Source: an uncultured Mycoplasmatota bacterium
GTDB lineage: Bacteria > Bacillota_I > Bacilli_A > Mycoplasmatales > Mycoplasmoidaceae
Assembly (NCBI GenBank): GCA_949517355.1
Contig: CATDIL010000002.1
Coordinates: forward strand, 1 to 64,000
Direction: 5' to 3'
Length of the DNA: 64,000 nucleotides
In this document: piece after piece, positions 24,127 to 36,164 of the stretch
Layout of the letters: each line of letters begins with the position of its first letter
How positions within the stretch are numbered: the stretch's first letter is position 1
Notes under the pieces: model-generated
What the model was told of the DNA's origin: nothing
Seen by the model: only the letters and a program-made list of their open reading frames with translations
The model's database searches: none
Program-made: the position numbers and the translations under genes

Positions 24127-26229
24127 ATGAGATTATTTGGTAAATATTTTTCATTCTTATTGGGAACAACAATTAAAAAGAAATCAATTTGATGAATTGG
24201 TTTTTTATACTTATTTTTAATTTGTTTATATTTGTACATCGTTCCTTCAATTGCTAAAACTAGTTGCTTTTTATTTTGAACAAATCCAGTTGTTAGCATT
24301 CAATCTGTAATTTCATATATCTCATGTATCTTTTCATCTTTATTGATTTTAGCGATCTATAAAGAACACAGAGATAATGGCACAGAATTATTAATTGTTT
24401 CAAAACCAATATCTAGAAATAAAATTCAAATTGCTAAAGCACTTACATATTTTGTTTATGGAATTGTTTTATCTTTTTTGGCATTGTTTTGTGGTTTTTT
24501 TATTTATTGTTTTGATGTGCCGGGATATCAACAATCTGGGTTAATTGGAAGTTTATTCTTAATAACTTTGATTGTTCAATTGATCTTTGGTGCCATTACT
24601 TTGTTGGTATCAATTTATTTAAACAAAATATGAGTTATCATGTTTGGCGTTTTACTATGTGTATTTAGTAATATTTATTATGTAATTATTAAATATGCTG
24701 ATGTTGTTAAAACACCGACAGATGGATATTTAGGTAATGGTGACACTCAAATTGCTACTTATGATTATTTGAATGATGATGGCACTTATTCTCAATATTC
24801 AAATATTGTTAATCAAAACACTGTTGAAGAAATAGGCGTTGATTTATCAAAGGCAATAATCGACTCAATAACTAATCCATCGTCTGTAAAACCATTCACT
24901 CAACCATTTGACAATGAAAAAACTGATTATGATAATAAAGTTAAAAATTCTCATTACAAGATAGGAAATTATTTTAACTTTACTAATCAAATGTCTCAAA
25001 TGGGTAATGGATTTGGATTAAAAAGTGAAATTTTAAATATTGGTAACAAATCTTTCGGAAGCAATAGAGATCTTAACTACGATATTGATGAAGATTTTTT
25101 AAAAAGTGCTTTTTCAAAAGAAAAAGGTTATCCAATTATTTTCTATGATTATGATAAGATTCCTTATATTTCAAAAGAAAATGTAAGCAATATTTTAAAT
25201 TTATATCAATATATGAGTGATGCTAAAACAATGGCTTCATTAATCTCAATGCCTTTCATTACGTTGGGTACTCATAATTATCAGACTAATTCATTTACGG
25301 GATTAGCCCAAGCATTATTATCTTCTTCATCTTCATATTGTTTTCAAATTACTTATCCAGATTCAAGACAAGAAATCCAATTAAGTGTTAATGACTTAAA
25401 AACAACAGATGATGAAAAAAACTTTTTCAACACTTTGTTATGAAACACAGATGAAATTCAATTTAAAAATGATAACGGTGATACTTATACTCTACCATCA
25501 GGATTATTAAAAGCAAGTGATGAACCATTTGTTAACTATGATTCTGTAAAAGGAACTTTTATTAATAATTCTAAATCTATTAATTTAAATTCTTCTGTTT
25601 TTAAACCTACAAGAATTAGTGGGTCAAAAGATGTTGTTTTTAGCAAAATTCAAGATTACACACACTTTGCTTTATTAAGTTCAATCAAAATTAATGGTGA
25701 TGATTGAAAATCATTAAATATTAAATCAATGGATGATTTTTTAATAGAAACTTTAAAATTTAAATACTTTATCATTTCTGATGCATATGGTCAGATTCAA
25801 AATAACTATATTAATGAACAATTAAAAGAACATGCTAAAACAATGGTGGCAGCTGATGATAAATATATGGGTGCATTAATTACTCCAGTTTATAATGTTG
25901 ATGTTTCAGCATTTTCTGCAACTCCTAATGAATATTTTTACAATAAAACTTATATTGGAATATCAACGTTAGTAAAAAATTTATCATTAGCAACTGATAA
26001 TTTGGGTTATGTAAGTATTGATCCAATAAATTTTAATGTTAGAAATAAAGGAAATTTGGCAAATCTTTTATATAATCAAGACACAATTTTAACTGCATCA
26101 TATTTGGGTTTTACATTCCATTCATCAACACAACTATCTACTGAAGGTTTATATTTTTGATGAATCTTTGCAGGAATCGCTTTATATATTATTTCATTTG
26201 CCATTTATAGGAGGATAGATTTTAAATAA
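24127..26229 (+). CDS. ABC-2-type permease with a large ectodomain (first of pair)
   Basis: The protein is 700 aa. The N-terminal half has about five or six membrane segments, including ELLIVSKPISRNKIQIAK, the coupling-helix type region of ABC-2 permeases. A long hydrophilic stretch (about residues 200-670, rich in Asn/Ser/Asp) follows and should be extracellular. A final membrane segment ends IYRRIDFK. The second permease (27328) has the same plan and ends IYRRTDIK. With the ATPase between them they should form a heterodimeric exporter. The substrate is unknown. Confidence 0.85.
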
Positions 26230-26230
26230 T

Positions 26231-27328
26231 ATGGAAAAGAATATAAATCAACAACGCATTAACAATGACAATAAATTTACCAAACTTTTTACAAACAGTT
26301 TAAAAAGAAAGTTTTTGCAAGAAGAAATTGATGAATACAACAAAATGGACAAAAAACCTATTTTGTTTGTCAAAAATTTAACAAAAATATATTCAGGTAA
26401 AAAGGTTCCTGCAATTAATAAACTATCATTTAATGTATATCCTGGGCAATTTCACGCTTTCATTGGTGGCAATGGTGCTGGAAAAACAACAACAATCAAA
26501 TCATTAATTGGGGCCTACTTTAAATGGAGTGGAACAATTTTAATTGATGGTATTAGAAATGATAAAGAAGAAGCAAAATTAAAAATTGGATATATTCCAG
26601 AAAATGCAAGATTTCCAGAACAAATGTCAGCTCGCAGCTACTTATTGTGAATGATTATGCTTTCTGGTATCCCTCATGATAAAGCAAATAAGGTTGTTAC
26701 ATCTAAATTAAAAGAACTTAACATGTGAAATTTAAGAAATCGTTCTCCTAATACATTTTCTTCTGGACAAAAAAAGAAAATTTTATTAGCACAAGCATTA
26801 ATTCATAACCCTGAAATTATTATTATGGATGAACCTGTTGCTAATTTAGATCCAAGAGCTCGTCAAGAATTTTTTGAAGTCTTAATCGATTTAAAAAATA
26901 AAGGTAAAGCGATATTTATTTCAAGTCACGTATTGGCTGAATTAAATCAATATTTTGACTCGGCTACCATTTTAGATGGTGGTAAGATTGTATATTCTGG
27001 TACAAAAGAAGAATTATTATCTACTTATGCAAAAGAATATTACAAAGTTAAAACACAAGATGATTTGTTGGTACAAAAATATTTAAAGCAAAAGAAGAAT
27101 GAATTTAAAGTAAACAAATATGAAGGATTTATTCAAGTTTATTTTAAAGACAATAAAGAAATAGTTGATTTTCAAAAATTCATTCTTAAAAATGATATTG
27201 CATTAGATCTTTTTGAAAAGAGCTTGCCATCTCTTGAACAAGTTTATGATAAATTGATCATTAAAGGATCGGTTGATACTATGAAAGTAGATCAAGAAGA
27301 ATTAAAGAAAATTAATTTAGAGAAATAA
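26231..27328 (+). CDS. ABC transporter ATPase
   Basis: This 365-aa cytoplasmic ATPase has Walker A GGNGAGKTT (residues 79-87), signature TFSSGQKKK in place of LSGGQ, Walker B IIIMDEP and a switch His in ISSHVLAEL. An approximately 45-residue N-terminal extension precedes the nucleotide-binding domain, and about 130 residues follow it. It sits between and overlaps or abuts the two permease genes, so it energises that exporter. Confidence 0.95.
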
Positions 27329-29211
27329 TGTTTCGTAAGTTTTATTCATATTTATTTAGAGTATTAAGAAAGAAAAAACCGGTGTGGGTAGTCAACGGTT
27401 TAATTTGGTTATTCTATGCCCTTATTTTATTAATCATTCCTGGTTCTTTAAATGTTAGTCCTTTATATTTGTGAAGTAATTCAATGTTTAACTTCAATAT
27501 TATGACAATAATTTTCTTATCAATATATTGTTGTACAATTACTGTTGAAATCTTTAATCAACCAAGAGAAGATGGTAGTGAATTGTTAATTTTCTCTAAA
27601 CCTATTTCAAGATGAAAAATCATTAATGCTAAGTTTAGTATTTTTTTAACTTATGTATTAATCAACTTGTTAGTTGACATGGTTTTTCCATTACTAACTC
27701 TATGTTTTGGAATATATGATCCGTTAACAAATGCTAATGGAATTAAACTTGAAGATTTAGGTTGAATTATTTTATCAATTTTAATTGCAGGAATGATTGT
27801 ATGTCTATTCTTTGGTTCAATTTCGATATTAATTAGTATGAAAGCAAACATTCCAGTAGTTAAAGTATCAACTATTTGTATTGCTATTATCTTTGAATTA
27901 ATTTCAATGATTATGCCAGTGATTGTAAAATCACCTGCAAGTATTGCTACAGATAAATATGGAGTCACTATGGAAGTGTCTAACTATTATAGTGTTAAAG
28001 ATAAGAGGGCAAAGAGCTTTATTATGGCTGATGATGGAGTGATTTCTGATGACACGGTTTATGTTAATACATATGAATTAAATAAGGACATTCAAAAAGA
28101 ATCTGGATTACAAACATTAAATAGTATCGATGTTGGTGGACAAATGGCATCTATTTATCAATTAGGTTCATTAAGCGGAAGTGAGTCTGCAGACATTACA
28201 ACATATGGAGCAAATTCTGCAATGAAATTTACAATTAAACCTAATTGAAATATTTTTAATGTTAATGATCCAATGTTCAGTGATGATTTTAGACCAATGA
28301 TCTATCCGTCATACTCTCAAAATGAATATTGATATTACACAATATATGGAGTAGATAATGAACGTTATATGATTTACAATGCTATTGGTTGTAAACCAAC
28401 ATCTGTATTTATTATTGATAATCAGATAAATAAACTTAAATCTCGTTTTATAGATAGTAAAGATTTAACATTTGTTATTCCAGAAGCTAAACAATCTGAA
28501 CAATATAAAGACATTAGAAACAAGTTAATTACTTATGTAAATAATACTCGTACATCATTTAATGAAGATATGAATGCTGATTATGAAAATTGAATTTACA
28601 CTTTTTTAAATAGCACTGCATATGACAACAAAACAGGATTAGAATGTGTCCTTGGTCAAACATATGAGAATACAGATGATGAAGAGTGATCAATTGCATT
28701 TGGAATATTAAGTATGAATTTAGTTATTGATCTATGAGATTATTTCTATGGGGTAAATGATTTTGATACAACTTCATTTGCAACTTGTTTAATTAATGAA
28801 TTAAACACAACTCATTCAGACAAATGAACTTTATATAATGAAGATCAAGTAACAAATGAAGAATTTGTTAATAACAAGCGTTTTTTATTTTATGATGATT
28901 TCTTAAGTCAATATTCTCAAAACCAAAACAATGCTTGTGGTAGATTTTATTCTTTATTTAAATCTATTAAAGGATTAAACTTAAAAAATGTTGATGGATA
29001 TGCAAAAGGTGTAGATCCAGCTACAACAGCAGAATTTCAAATTAACACAATGAGAAATGTTGTTCCTAATATTAAAACATTAAAAACTGCATATTGATTT
29101 GATATCAATAGATATGTAACAAATAACGATGCTATTGTTATTTGGTTTCTTTTTTCAATTATTTTATTTGGAATTACGTTTGTAATTTATAGAAGAACAG
29201 ACATTAAATAG
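27328..29211 (+). CDS. ABC-2-type permease with a large ectodomain (second of pair)
   Basis: The protein is 627 aa. Six membrane segments lie in the first about 200 residues, with SELLIFSKPISRWKIINAK matching the first permease. A hydrophilic ectodomain of about 390 residues and one last membrane segment ending in FVIYRRTDIK follow. It overlaps the ATPase stop by 1 nt. The 3' end overlaps a convergent small gene by 8 nt. Confidence 0.85.
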
Positions 29212-29632
29212 CTTCTTTAGTTGATAAAGTAGAATTGATTCTAATAAATAATTTTCTAGAATAATTTAATTTAAACAATCAGATATTTCTAACGCCTTGT
29301 TTTGTTCAATTGATTAAATTCTCTTGATTGGCAAACAACTTCCCTTTGACTAATACTTTGTCATAGTAATCTGTACCAAGTATGTCCAAATCGGTTTTTA
29401 AATTACTTAAAATTATTTTTGAAGTATGTTCTAACAATAAACAAACATCTTTAGAGTTTTGATCTAAATCATAGATAAAGTCTTCAGCTTTGTCTTTAAT
29501 TTTGATAATTTTTATTTTCGTAGAAACACCATTAATACATAAATTTCTACGAAAATAAATTGACTTACGTGTCATTACATTAACGCAAATTTTATTTACA
29601 GCTTTTGATGCTTTCTTACTTTTATATATCAT
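29204..29632 (-). CDS. Hypothetical basic protein
   Basis: This 142-aa protein has two TGA-encoded Trp near the C-terminus. It is lysine-rich, with no membrane segment and no family recognised. The coding region contains a 16-bp perfect inverted repeat (29511-29559). It lies between the ABC operon and the divergent gene at 29655, only 22 nt from it. Confidence 0.6.
29511..29559. repeat. 16-bp perfect inverted repeat
   Basis: TTTATTTTCGTAGAAA (29511-29526) and its exact reverse complement (29544-29559) are separated by 17 nt, within the coding sequence of the small minus-strand gene. No T run follows in a useful position, so it is not an obvious terminator. Confidence 0.8.
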
Positions 29633-29654
29633 TATTAAAAGTATAATTCATTAT

Positions 29655-30293
29655 ATGGATTTATTTATTAGACCTAATAAATCAAAAGAATATTTAAAGT
29701 TTAGAAATAAGATCTCTAAAGAGATTAATCATTCAAATTTTTTAAAGTATAGAAAAAAAGGAATAAAAGGTTTAATGAATCCTCATGAATTTGATTTATT
29801 TTTGACTTATAGATTTGAATTATTTAATTTTTGATTTAAGAAAGAGTTTAGATACACACAAACCGCTATCAACAAACTTGATTATGTGTTAGATTTATTG
29901 TATTTAAAAGATTTGTTAAATGTTAATGAACAACAATTTATTTATGATGCTAGAAATGTAGTTTTTTCTAAAAAAAGAAATTTAAAAAATATTTTAAATA
30001 CTTTGAAATTGAAAAAAAATGAATATCCATATTTTGTTTACAAGATTAAAAAAATTAGAACAAGATTTAGTGAAATTAATAGCAATGCTATATATATTTC
30101 AAACAAACATGTGATTATTGAAAAACAAGACAAATCTGCAATATTCATTCCTTTATCAAACATTAATAATCGTCATTTATATAGATCTTCTCTTGTAATT
30201 TATACTGATGACAATGATTATTATTTTTATTATTCAAGTCCTGAAGTTTTATATAGTTCATTAGAAAGAATGTTAAATACATTTAGAAAATAA
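29655..30293 (+). CDS. Hypothetical protein upstream of uvrC
   Basis: This 212-aa protein is basic and aromatic-rich with no signal peptide or clear membrane segment. The C-terminal half ([20 protein letters not shown] and on) resembles a small beta domain. I do not recognise a family. Its stop is 1 nt before the uvrC start, so co-expression with the repair gene is likely. Confidence 0.7.
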
Positions 30294-30294
30294 A

Positions 30295-32070
30295 ATGAAT
30301 ACAATTCTTAAATATAAATTAAAGAATATCCCAAAACAACCGGGTTGTTATCTGTGGAAAGATAAATATGGAAAAATTATTTATGTGGGTAAGGCTAAAA
30401 ATCTTTTTAATAGAACCCATCAATATTTTAATGGTGTCAAAGATAACAAAACTATTCATCTTGTTGAAAACATTCATGATCTTGAATTTATTGTTGTTAA
30501 GAATGAAAATGAATCATTAATTCTTGAGAACAATTTAATAAAAAAATATCAACCTAAATATAACATCCTTTTAAAGGATGGTAGCAGTTATCCATATATA
30601 GTAGTTACTAATGAACCACACCCAAGAATTGTTTACACAAGAGATTTAAAAAAATGAAAAGGTAAATACTATGGGCCGTTCGCTTCATCAAACAGTAATA
30701 AATATGGAATCTATAACTTAATTCTTAAATTGTTTCCTTTAAGAAAATGTAATTATGTAAAGAAATCAAAATGTATTTATTACGATATTAATCAATGTTT
30801 AGGCCCTTGTATTAATAAAGTATCAAAAGAAGAATACAAAAAAATTAAATCTGATATTAATGATTTTTTTAATGGTAATGTTTCTAAAATTGTTGATCAA
30901 TTGAAAAAAGAAGAAAAAGAATTATCAGACAATTTGCTGTTTGAAGAAGCTCAAAAGAAATTAGATTTAATTAATGGAATAAAAGAAATTCAAAAACAAC
31001 AAAATATTGTATTTAAATCAAAAGATGATTTTGATGTTGTTGGTTTTTATCAACAAGACAAATACATTTGCATTATGATTTTTTCATATGTTAATGGTAA
31101 GTTATTAGCTAAAAACCAACAAATAGCAGAGTTAAATAACTCTAACATAGATGAAGTTTTGTCAAACTATTTAATGCAATATTATTTTAATAACCAAGCA
31201 AAACCAAAATATTGTTACGTTAATATAAAGTCTAGTGAACTAAAAAGTTTGACAAAAACAACAGCAATACAATTTTCTACACCTACTCGAGGAAGATACA
31301 AAACAATTTCGTTGGAAGCTGTTAAAAACGCTAAGGAGTTCTTTAAAAGCAACTATTTGATTTATCAAAACAAAATTAATAGAACTCAAAAATCTTTTGA
31401 AACATTAAAACAATTATTATCTTTAGATAATTTGTCTCTTATTCATGTTTATGATATCGCAAACTTGTTTGCTGATGATCAAGTTGGAGCAATGATTGCT
31501 TTAGAAAATGGAAATTTTAATAAAAATCTTTATCGTAAATTTATTATTAAAAATTTAGATGCTTCTAGTGATTATGAAAGAATGAAAGAAGTTGTTTATA
31601 GACAATACAAAAGAATGTTAGATGAAGGTCAAACATTGCCCAACTTGATCATAGTAGATGGTGGCATTATTCAAATAAATGCTGCAATCGAATCGTTAAG
31701 CAAACTTCATTTAGATAAAGTAATAAATGTTATTGGTTTATCAAAAGATAAACATCATAAAACAAATTCAATTGTTTTTCCAAACAAACAAACAATTAAA
31801 TTAGATAAATCTTCTGATATATATATGTACTTATTAAATATTCAAGAAGAGGTTCATAATTTTGCAATTAACTTTTTTAGAACTAAAAATATTAATTCTA
31901 AATTTAAATCAAAATTATCTGAAATCGAAGGCTTAGGAGAAAAAAGTATTAAAAAGTTAATGGAACATTATGAAAATTTTGCTAATTTAAAAAAAGCATC
32001 TGTTAATGAACTTTCTCAATTTGTTCCTAATAAAATAGCTAAAAGAATTAAGGAGGCATTAAATGAGTAA
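30295..32070 (+). CDS. uvrC: Excinuclease ABC subunit C
   Basis: This 591-aa nuclease of nucleotide excision repair makes both incisions around a lesion with UvrAB. The domains are an N-terminal GIY-YIG nuclease ([20 protein letters not shown] at about residues 15-35), a Cys-containing linker ([20 protein letters not shown]), a UvrB-binding UVR region, the RNase H-like second nuclease (IVDGG) and C-terminal helix-hairpin-helix motifs (IEGLGEKS). It overlaps the next gene by 8 nt. Confidence 0.96.
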
Positions 32071-32542
32071 AAAATTATTAATCCTATCTGATTCTCATGG
32101 TTTCAACAATTTAATTGATGAAGTTCTAAAAAAAGAACAAGGCAAATATGCTTATGCTTGTTGTGCTGGTGATTATTGCACAGAAATTTCATATATGAAA
32201 CAGCATTTCAATTGGTTTGTAGATGGCAACAATGATTATGGATATAAAGACATTCAAACTTTTAAGATTGAAAATCTAAAATTTGTTTTAGTTCATTCTC
32301 AACACCAATTCTCTTTTGATAAAAATAAATATTTTTCTACATTAAGAGAGTTAGGTAAACAACATCAAGCTAATGTAGTTATCTACGGTCACACACATTA
32401 CCAAGATATAGATCAAACTAAAGAACCTATATTAGTTAATCCAGGTTCCATTGCTTTACCTCGAGGGCCTAAAAAAACAAGCAGCTATGTCATAGCTACT
32501 ATTGATAAAGATAAGATTTCGTTTAAAGTTAAATATATTTAA
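32063..32542 (+). CDS. YfcE/MJ0936-type metallophosphoesterase
   Basis: This 159-aa calcineurin-like phosphodiesterase carries the metal-binding motifs LILSDSHG, CCAGDY, DGNNDYG and IYGHTHYQ, plus LVNPGSIALPRG. Small proteins of this family hydrolyse phosphodiesters; the natural substrate is unknown. It has an AAGGAGG site inside the uvrC end and starts 8 nt before the uvrC stop. Confidence 0.88.
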   Translation: MSKKLLILSDSHGFNNLIDEVLKKEQGKYAYACCAGDYCTEISYMKQHFNWFVDGNNDYGYKDIQTFKIENLKFVLVHSQHQFSFDKNKYFSTLRELGKQHQANVVIYGHTHYQDIDQTKEPILVNPGSIALPRGPKKTSSYVIATIDKDKISFKVKYI

Positions 32543-32595
32543 TATATTTACAAATTTTTTTCAAAAATATTAAGATTTTACTGATATATTAAAAA

Positions 32596-32806
32596 TGTAG
32601 ATAGTTAAAGTAATTTAAATATTTACATGAGTATTCTTTAGTCAATATTCATAGACGTATGAATGTTAATTAAAAAATACTCTGCCAAAATATTCTTAAG
32701 TCCTAATCAAACTTATGTCTGGCAAATGTAGGTATTTAAAGAGCAATGATTGTTTGCACATGATATTTTAAGAGATTGAATGCACTAGAACATTCAATTT
32801 TTTTAT
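32596..32806 (+). ncRNA. Candidate structured RNA, about 210 nt
   Basis: A TATATT-type promoter (about 32584-32590) precedes a region with no open frame but strong pairing potential. A closing stem runs 32614-32629 with 32759-32771, including CATG/CATG. Hairpin 1 is 32629-32635 with 32676-32682, with a perfect inner stem ATTCATA/TATGAAT. Hairpin 2 is TGCCA/TGGCA (32683-32687, 32720-32724). Hairpin 3 is GCAA/TTGC (32743-32746, 32754-32757). A strong terminator at 32775-32804 ends it. No motif of tmRNA, RNase P, SRP RNA or a T-box was found. Confidence 0.55.
32775..32806 (+). terminator. Strong intrinsic terminator of the RNA candidate
   Basis: ATTGAATG pairs perfectly with CATTCAAT around an 8-nt loop and is followed by T7. 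It lies only 23 nt before the next gene, so it separates transcripts or attenuates readthrough. Confidence 0.85.
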
Positions 32807-32828
32807 TTTTATGAATTAAAATAATAGT

Positions 32829-33530
32829 ATGACTATTCCTGTTAAAACTAAACCTTGAATAATAACTGTTTCAGTAGCATTAATTGTGCTATTGTATTTT
32901 GTTATTATTTGGTTATTAGTTGGAGAAATAGATTTAATGGGAAATCATTATTTAATCCCAATTCATCAAACTATATGATCTGGTGAATTGACTAATGATA
33001 ATTGATTATCATTATGAAATAAATACCAATGATGCTTAGATTGTTCACAACAAGAGTTTAAAGATTTTATTGGTAAAACAATAGTTATTTCAACAAGTCA
33101 CACATATTGAAACAACATGTTATTAATTTATATTTTCATTGGAGTTACAATGTCCATTGTTTATCCATTCTTTTTTAGATGATTCAAGATTGGTAATTAT
33201 GATATTTTACCATTTAGCATTACAACAAGTTTAACTTGTAGTATTTTTATACTATCTGCCTTAATTCCATATTGAGGAAGTAATAATGAATTTTGAAGAG
33301 AAATATTAAGAGTTGGAATATTTTTAGTTTCTGCTTTTGTTATTTTTATTTTCATAAACTGATTAGTAAATAAATTTTATATTACAAATGAAACTGCACA
33401 CCCATTAGCATACAAGCTAAAAGAAGATAAAAAATCTGCAGATTATTACAATGATGATTTAAAAGAAATGATTAAAGAATACAAAAAAGATCACGATAAA
33501 GATTATGTTGATTTAGATAATCCTAAATAA
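32829..33530 (+). CDS. Four-segment membrane protein of unknown function
   Basis: The protein is 233 aa with many TGA-encoded Trp. Membrane segments lie at about residues 11-33, 96-117, 125-149 and 157-178, and a highly charged cytoplasmic tail follows (KLKEDKKSADYYNDDL and onward). No family is recognised. No convincing ribosome site is seen. It lies between the structured RNA and obg. Confidence 0.7.
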
Positions 33531-33562
33531 TACACTTTATAATATTAACAATATTATTACAT

Positions 33563-34852
33563 ATGCAATTTGTTGACGAATGTGTCTTAACACTAAAGGC
33601 CGGCAATGGTGGTAACGGTGTTGTTTCTTGAAGAAGAGAAGCACATTATCCTGAAGGCGGACCTTGAGGAGGAGATGGTGGTAATGGTGGTTCAATTATT
33701 TTAATTGGAGACCACAACATTAACACTTTATTTGATTTGCGCAACAAAAAGAATATCTTTGCTCAAAATGGAGAGAACGGCCAAACAAAAATGGCCACTG
33801 GTAGAAACGGCCAAGATTATTTAATTAAAGTTCCTCTAGGAACATCGGTTTATGATTTTGATACTAATGAATTGATAACAGATATTTTAAAATCAGGACA
33901 AACATATGAAATTTGTAAAGGTGGTAAAGGAGGACGCGGAAACGCTTTCTTCAAATCTTCTTTTAATAAAGCTCCAACATTATTTGAAAATGGAGACATT
34001 GGAGAAGAAAGAAAAGTCTTTCTTAAGCTTAAATATGTTGCTGATGTTGGAATTATTGGTTTTCCTAATGCAGGTAAGTCATCATTAGTAACTGCTTTAA
34101 CTAACGCAAGACCTAGAATTGCAAATTACCAATTCACTACACTGGTTCCTATATTAGGAACTACTAAAATTAATGATAAAGATATTGTCTTCGCTGATAT
34201 TCCAGGACTTATTGAAGGAGCATCAGAAGGCAAGGGGTTAGGACATGATTTTTTAAAACATATTGAACGTTGTCAAATCCTTATTCATTTAATTTCGTTA
34301 AACGAATATGATAATGAAGACTTGTTTAAAGCTTACCAATTAATTAACAATGAATTAGAAAAATTTAATGATCAATTAACAAAGAAAAAAATGCTAGTTG
34401 TCTTAAACAAGTGTGATCTTTCTTATGACGAAAACAAAGTAAAAGATTTCTTGAAGAAATCAAAACTTAATAACGTTTTATTAATCTCTACAAAAGATAA
34501 AACAAACCTTGATGAATTAAAACAAGAAGTTTACAAAATTTATTTAGATCAAGAAAAAATTAATCAACAACAATTAGAGCAACAGACTTCTGATGTGGAA
34601 GTTATTGAATTAAAAAAGCAAAAAGATTTCAAACACGATTTAAAGATTACTATGATTGATGATCATATTTGAAATGTAGAATCCGAATATTTAAAATATT
34701 GGATTCACAAAATTCCTTTAACTACAAAGGATAACATCATCAGGTTTAACCAAAAGATGTTATCTATTGGAGTAGAAGAAAAAGCTAAAGAGCTAGGAGC
34801 TATTAAAGGTGATACTTTAGAGATCTATGACTTAGAGTTTGTTGTAGATTAA
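33563..34852 (+). CDS. obgE: Obg family GTPase
   Basis: This 429-aa ribosome-associated GTPase has a glycine-rich Obg fold (residues about 1-155, with KAGNGGNGVVSWRREAHYPE and GGKGGRGNAFF). The G domain has P-loop GFPNAGKSSL, DIPGLIEGA and NKCD, and a C-terminal OCT-type domain follows. It functions in 50S assembly and stress control in bacteria. Only 17 nt separate it from nadE. Confidence 0.96.
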
Positions 34853-34869
34853 TATAATTAAAATAATTT

Positions 34870-35589
34870 ATGACCAAAGCTAATTCATATATTAAATATT
34901 TAGCAAATTGAATTACTACTTATTGCAAAAAGGCAAAGATTTCAGATGTAGTATTAGGAATCTCGGGAGGAGTAGATTCTGCAGTGGTTGCAGGAATTAT
35001 TAGAAAACACACTTCATTGACTTTAACTTGTGTGTTTATGGATATCAATAATAGTGCGTTAGACAAAAAATGTGTGAAAGCTATGGAAGAATATTTGTCT
35101 ATGCCAATAAGACATATCAATTTGTCTAATTCCTGTAAAGCATTAGCTAAGCAATTGGGCGTAAAAAAACCAATTACAGTTTCTAATATGAAACCAAGAA
35201 TTAGAATGACTGTTTTATATTCAATAGCTTCTGAATTAAATGCGTTAGTTTTAGGCACTAGCAATGCAGACGAATTATATTTAGGATACTTTACTAAATT
35301 TGGAGATAGTGGATGTGACATTATGCCATTAGCTAATTTGAACAAGTCTCAAGTCTATGAATTAGCAAAAGAATTGATTGTTCCCAAAATTATTATTGAT
35401 AGAGCACCAAGTGCAGGATTATATAAGAATCAAACTGATGAGCAAGAAATGGGTGTTACATACGATAATATTGATGCATATTTAGCTCACAAAAAAATTG
35501 ATAGTCAATCAGTAAAAATTATTAATAGATTGCACAAAAACAATTTGCATAAGTTGTCTTTACCAGTCAAACCAACAAAGAAATTTTAA
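34870..35589 (+). CDS. nadE: NAD synthetase (ammonia-dependent)
   Basis: This 239-aa protein amidates nicotinate adenine dinucleotide. The PP-loop is LGISGGVDSAV (residues 29-39), and TSNADELYLGYFTKFGDSG and APSAGLYKNQTDEQEMG complete the signature. There is no glutaminase domain, so it uses ammonia. It is the terminal step of the pyridine-nucleotide route that the cinA-type amidohydrolase at 7711 would feed. Confidence 0.95.
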
Positions 35590-35719
35590 AAATTTTTGTT
35601 TTTTAACCTTTAAATTTTGATGTATTAAGAAAAATTTTTCACTCATAAACCCTTGAAAACATAGGAGTTTTTGAATAAATCAAAAAATTTTTTACAAAAA
35701 TACCATCTTTGAACCATAG

Positions 35720-36130
35720 GTATATATATGAGAGGCAAACAATAAGAATTCAAACAAAGAAACTATTCTTATTAAGAATATTGAACAATTAAAACAAACG
35801 ATTAAAAACAAATCTTATAATAATTATGAATTAGTTGAACCCATTATGATTAAAGGTGTTAAATGTTCTAAACCAGAGCCTAAAGCTCCAGAGTGATTTT
35901 CAAGTTGAGTTAAAAACCAATATGAAAAAACTCCGCCATCTTGATTTACTGGTTGAGTTAAAAACCAATATGAAAAAGATATTAAACACATCAATAATCG
36001 TATAGACAAGGTTGATACTCGTTTAGATAATGTTGAACACATTCTTGAACGTCACGATCAAATTCTTAAACGTCACGATCAAATTCTTGAACGTCACGAT
36101 CAAATTCTTAAATGTAATAAGTTAAAATAG
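35720..36130 (+). pseudogene. Coiled-coil protein, start lost (copy 1)
   Basis: The open frame lacks a plausible start; the first in-frame ATG is at 35846. It encodes ETILIKNIEQLKQTI, the motif GVKCSKPEPKAPEWF, a duplicated WVKNQYEK unit (48-bp period) and then heptad-like repeats with RHDQILE/K. The KPxxKAPxW element followed by a coiled coil is shared with the intact gene at 41579-41881. An adjacent diverged copy at 36165 supports tandem duplication and decay. About 130 nt of AT-rich sequence separates it from nadE, with nothing else seen there. Confidence 0.55.
36041..36114 (+). repeat. Tandem 21-bp repeats encoding RHDQIL(E/K)
   Basis: Three full copies of a 21-bp unit (36041-36061, 36062-36082, 36083-36103) plus a partial one alternate E and K at one codon. 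Each unit adds exactly one coiled-coil heptad, so slippage changes coil length in frame. Confidence 0.9.
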
Positions 36131-36164
36131 TTTCTTTATCTCTCACATATAAAAGAAGGACAAA

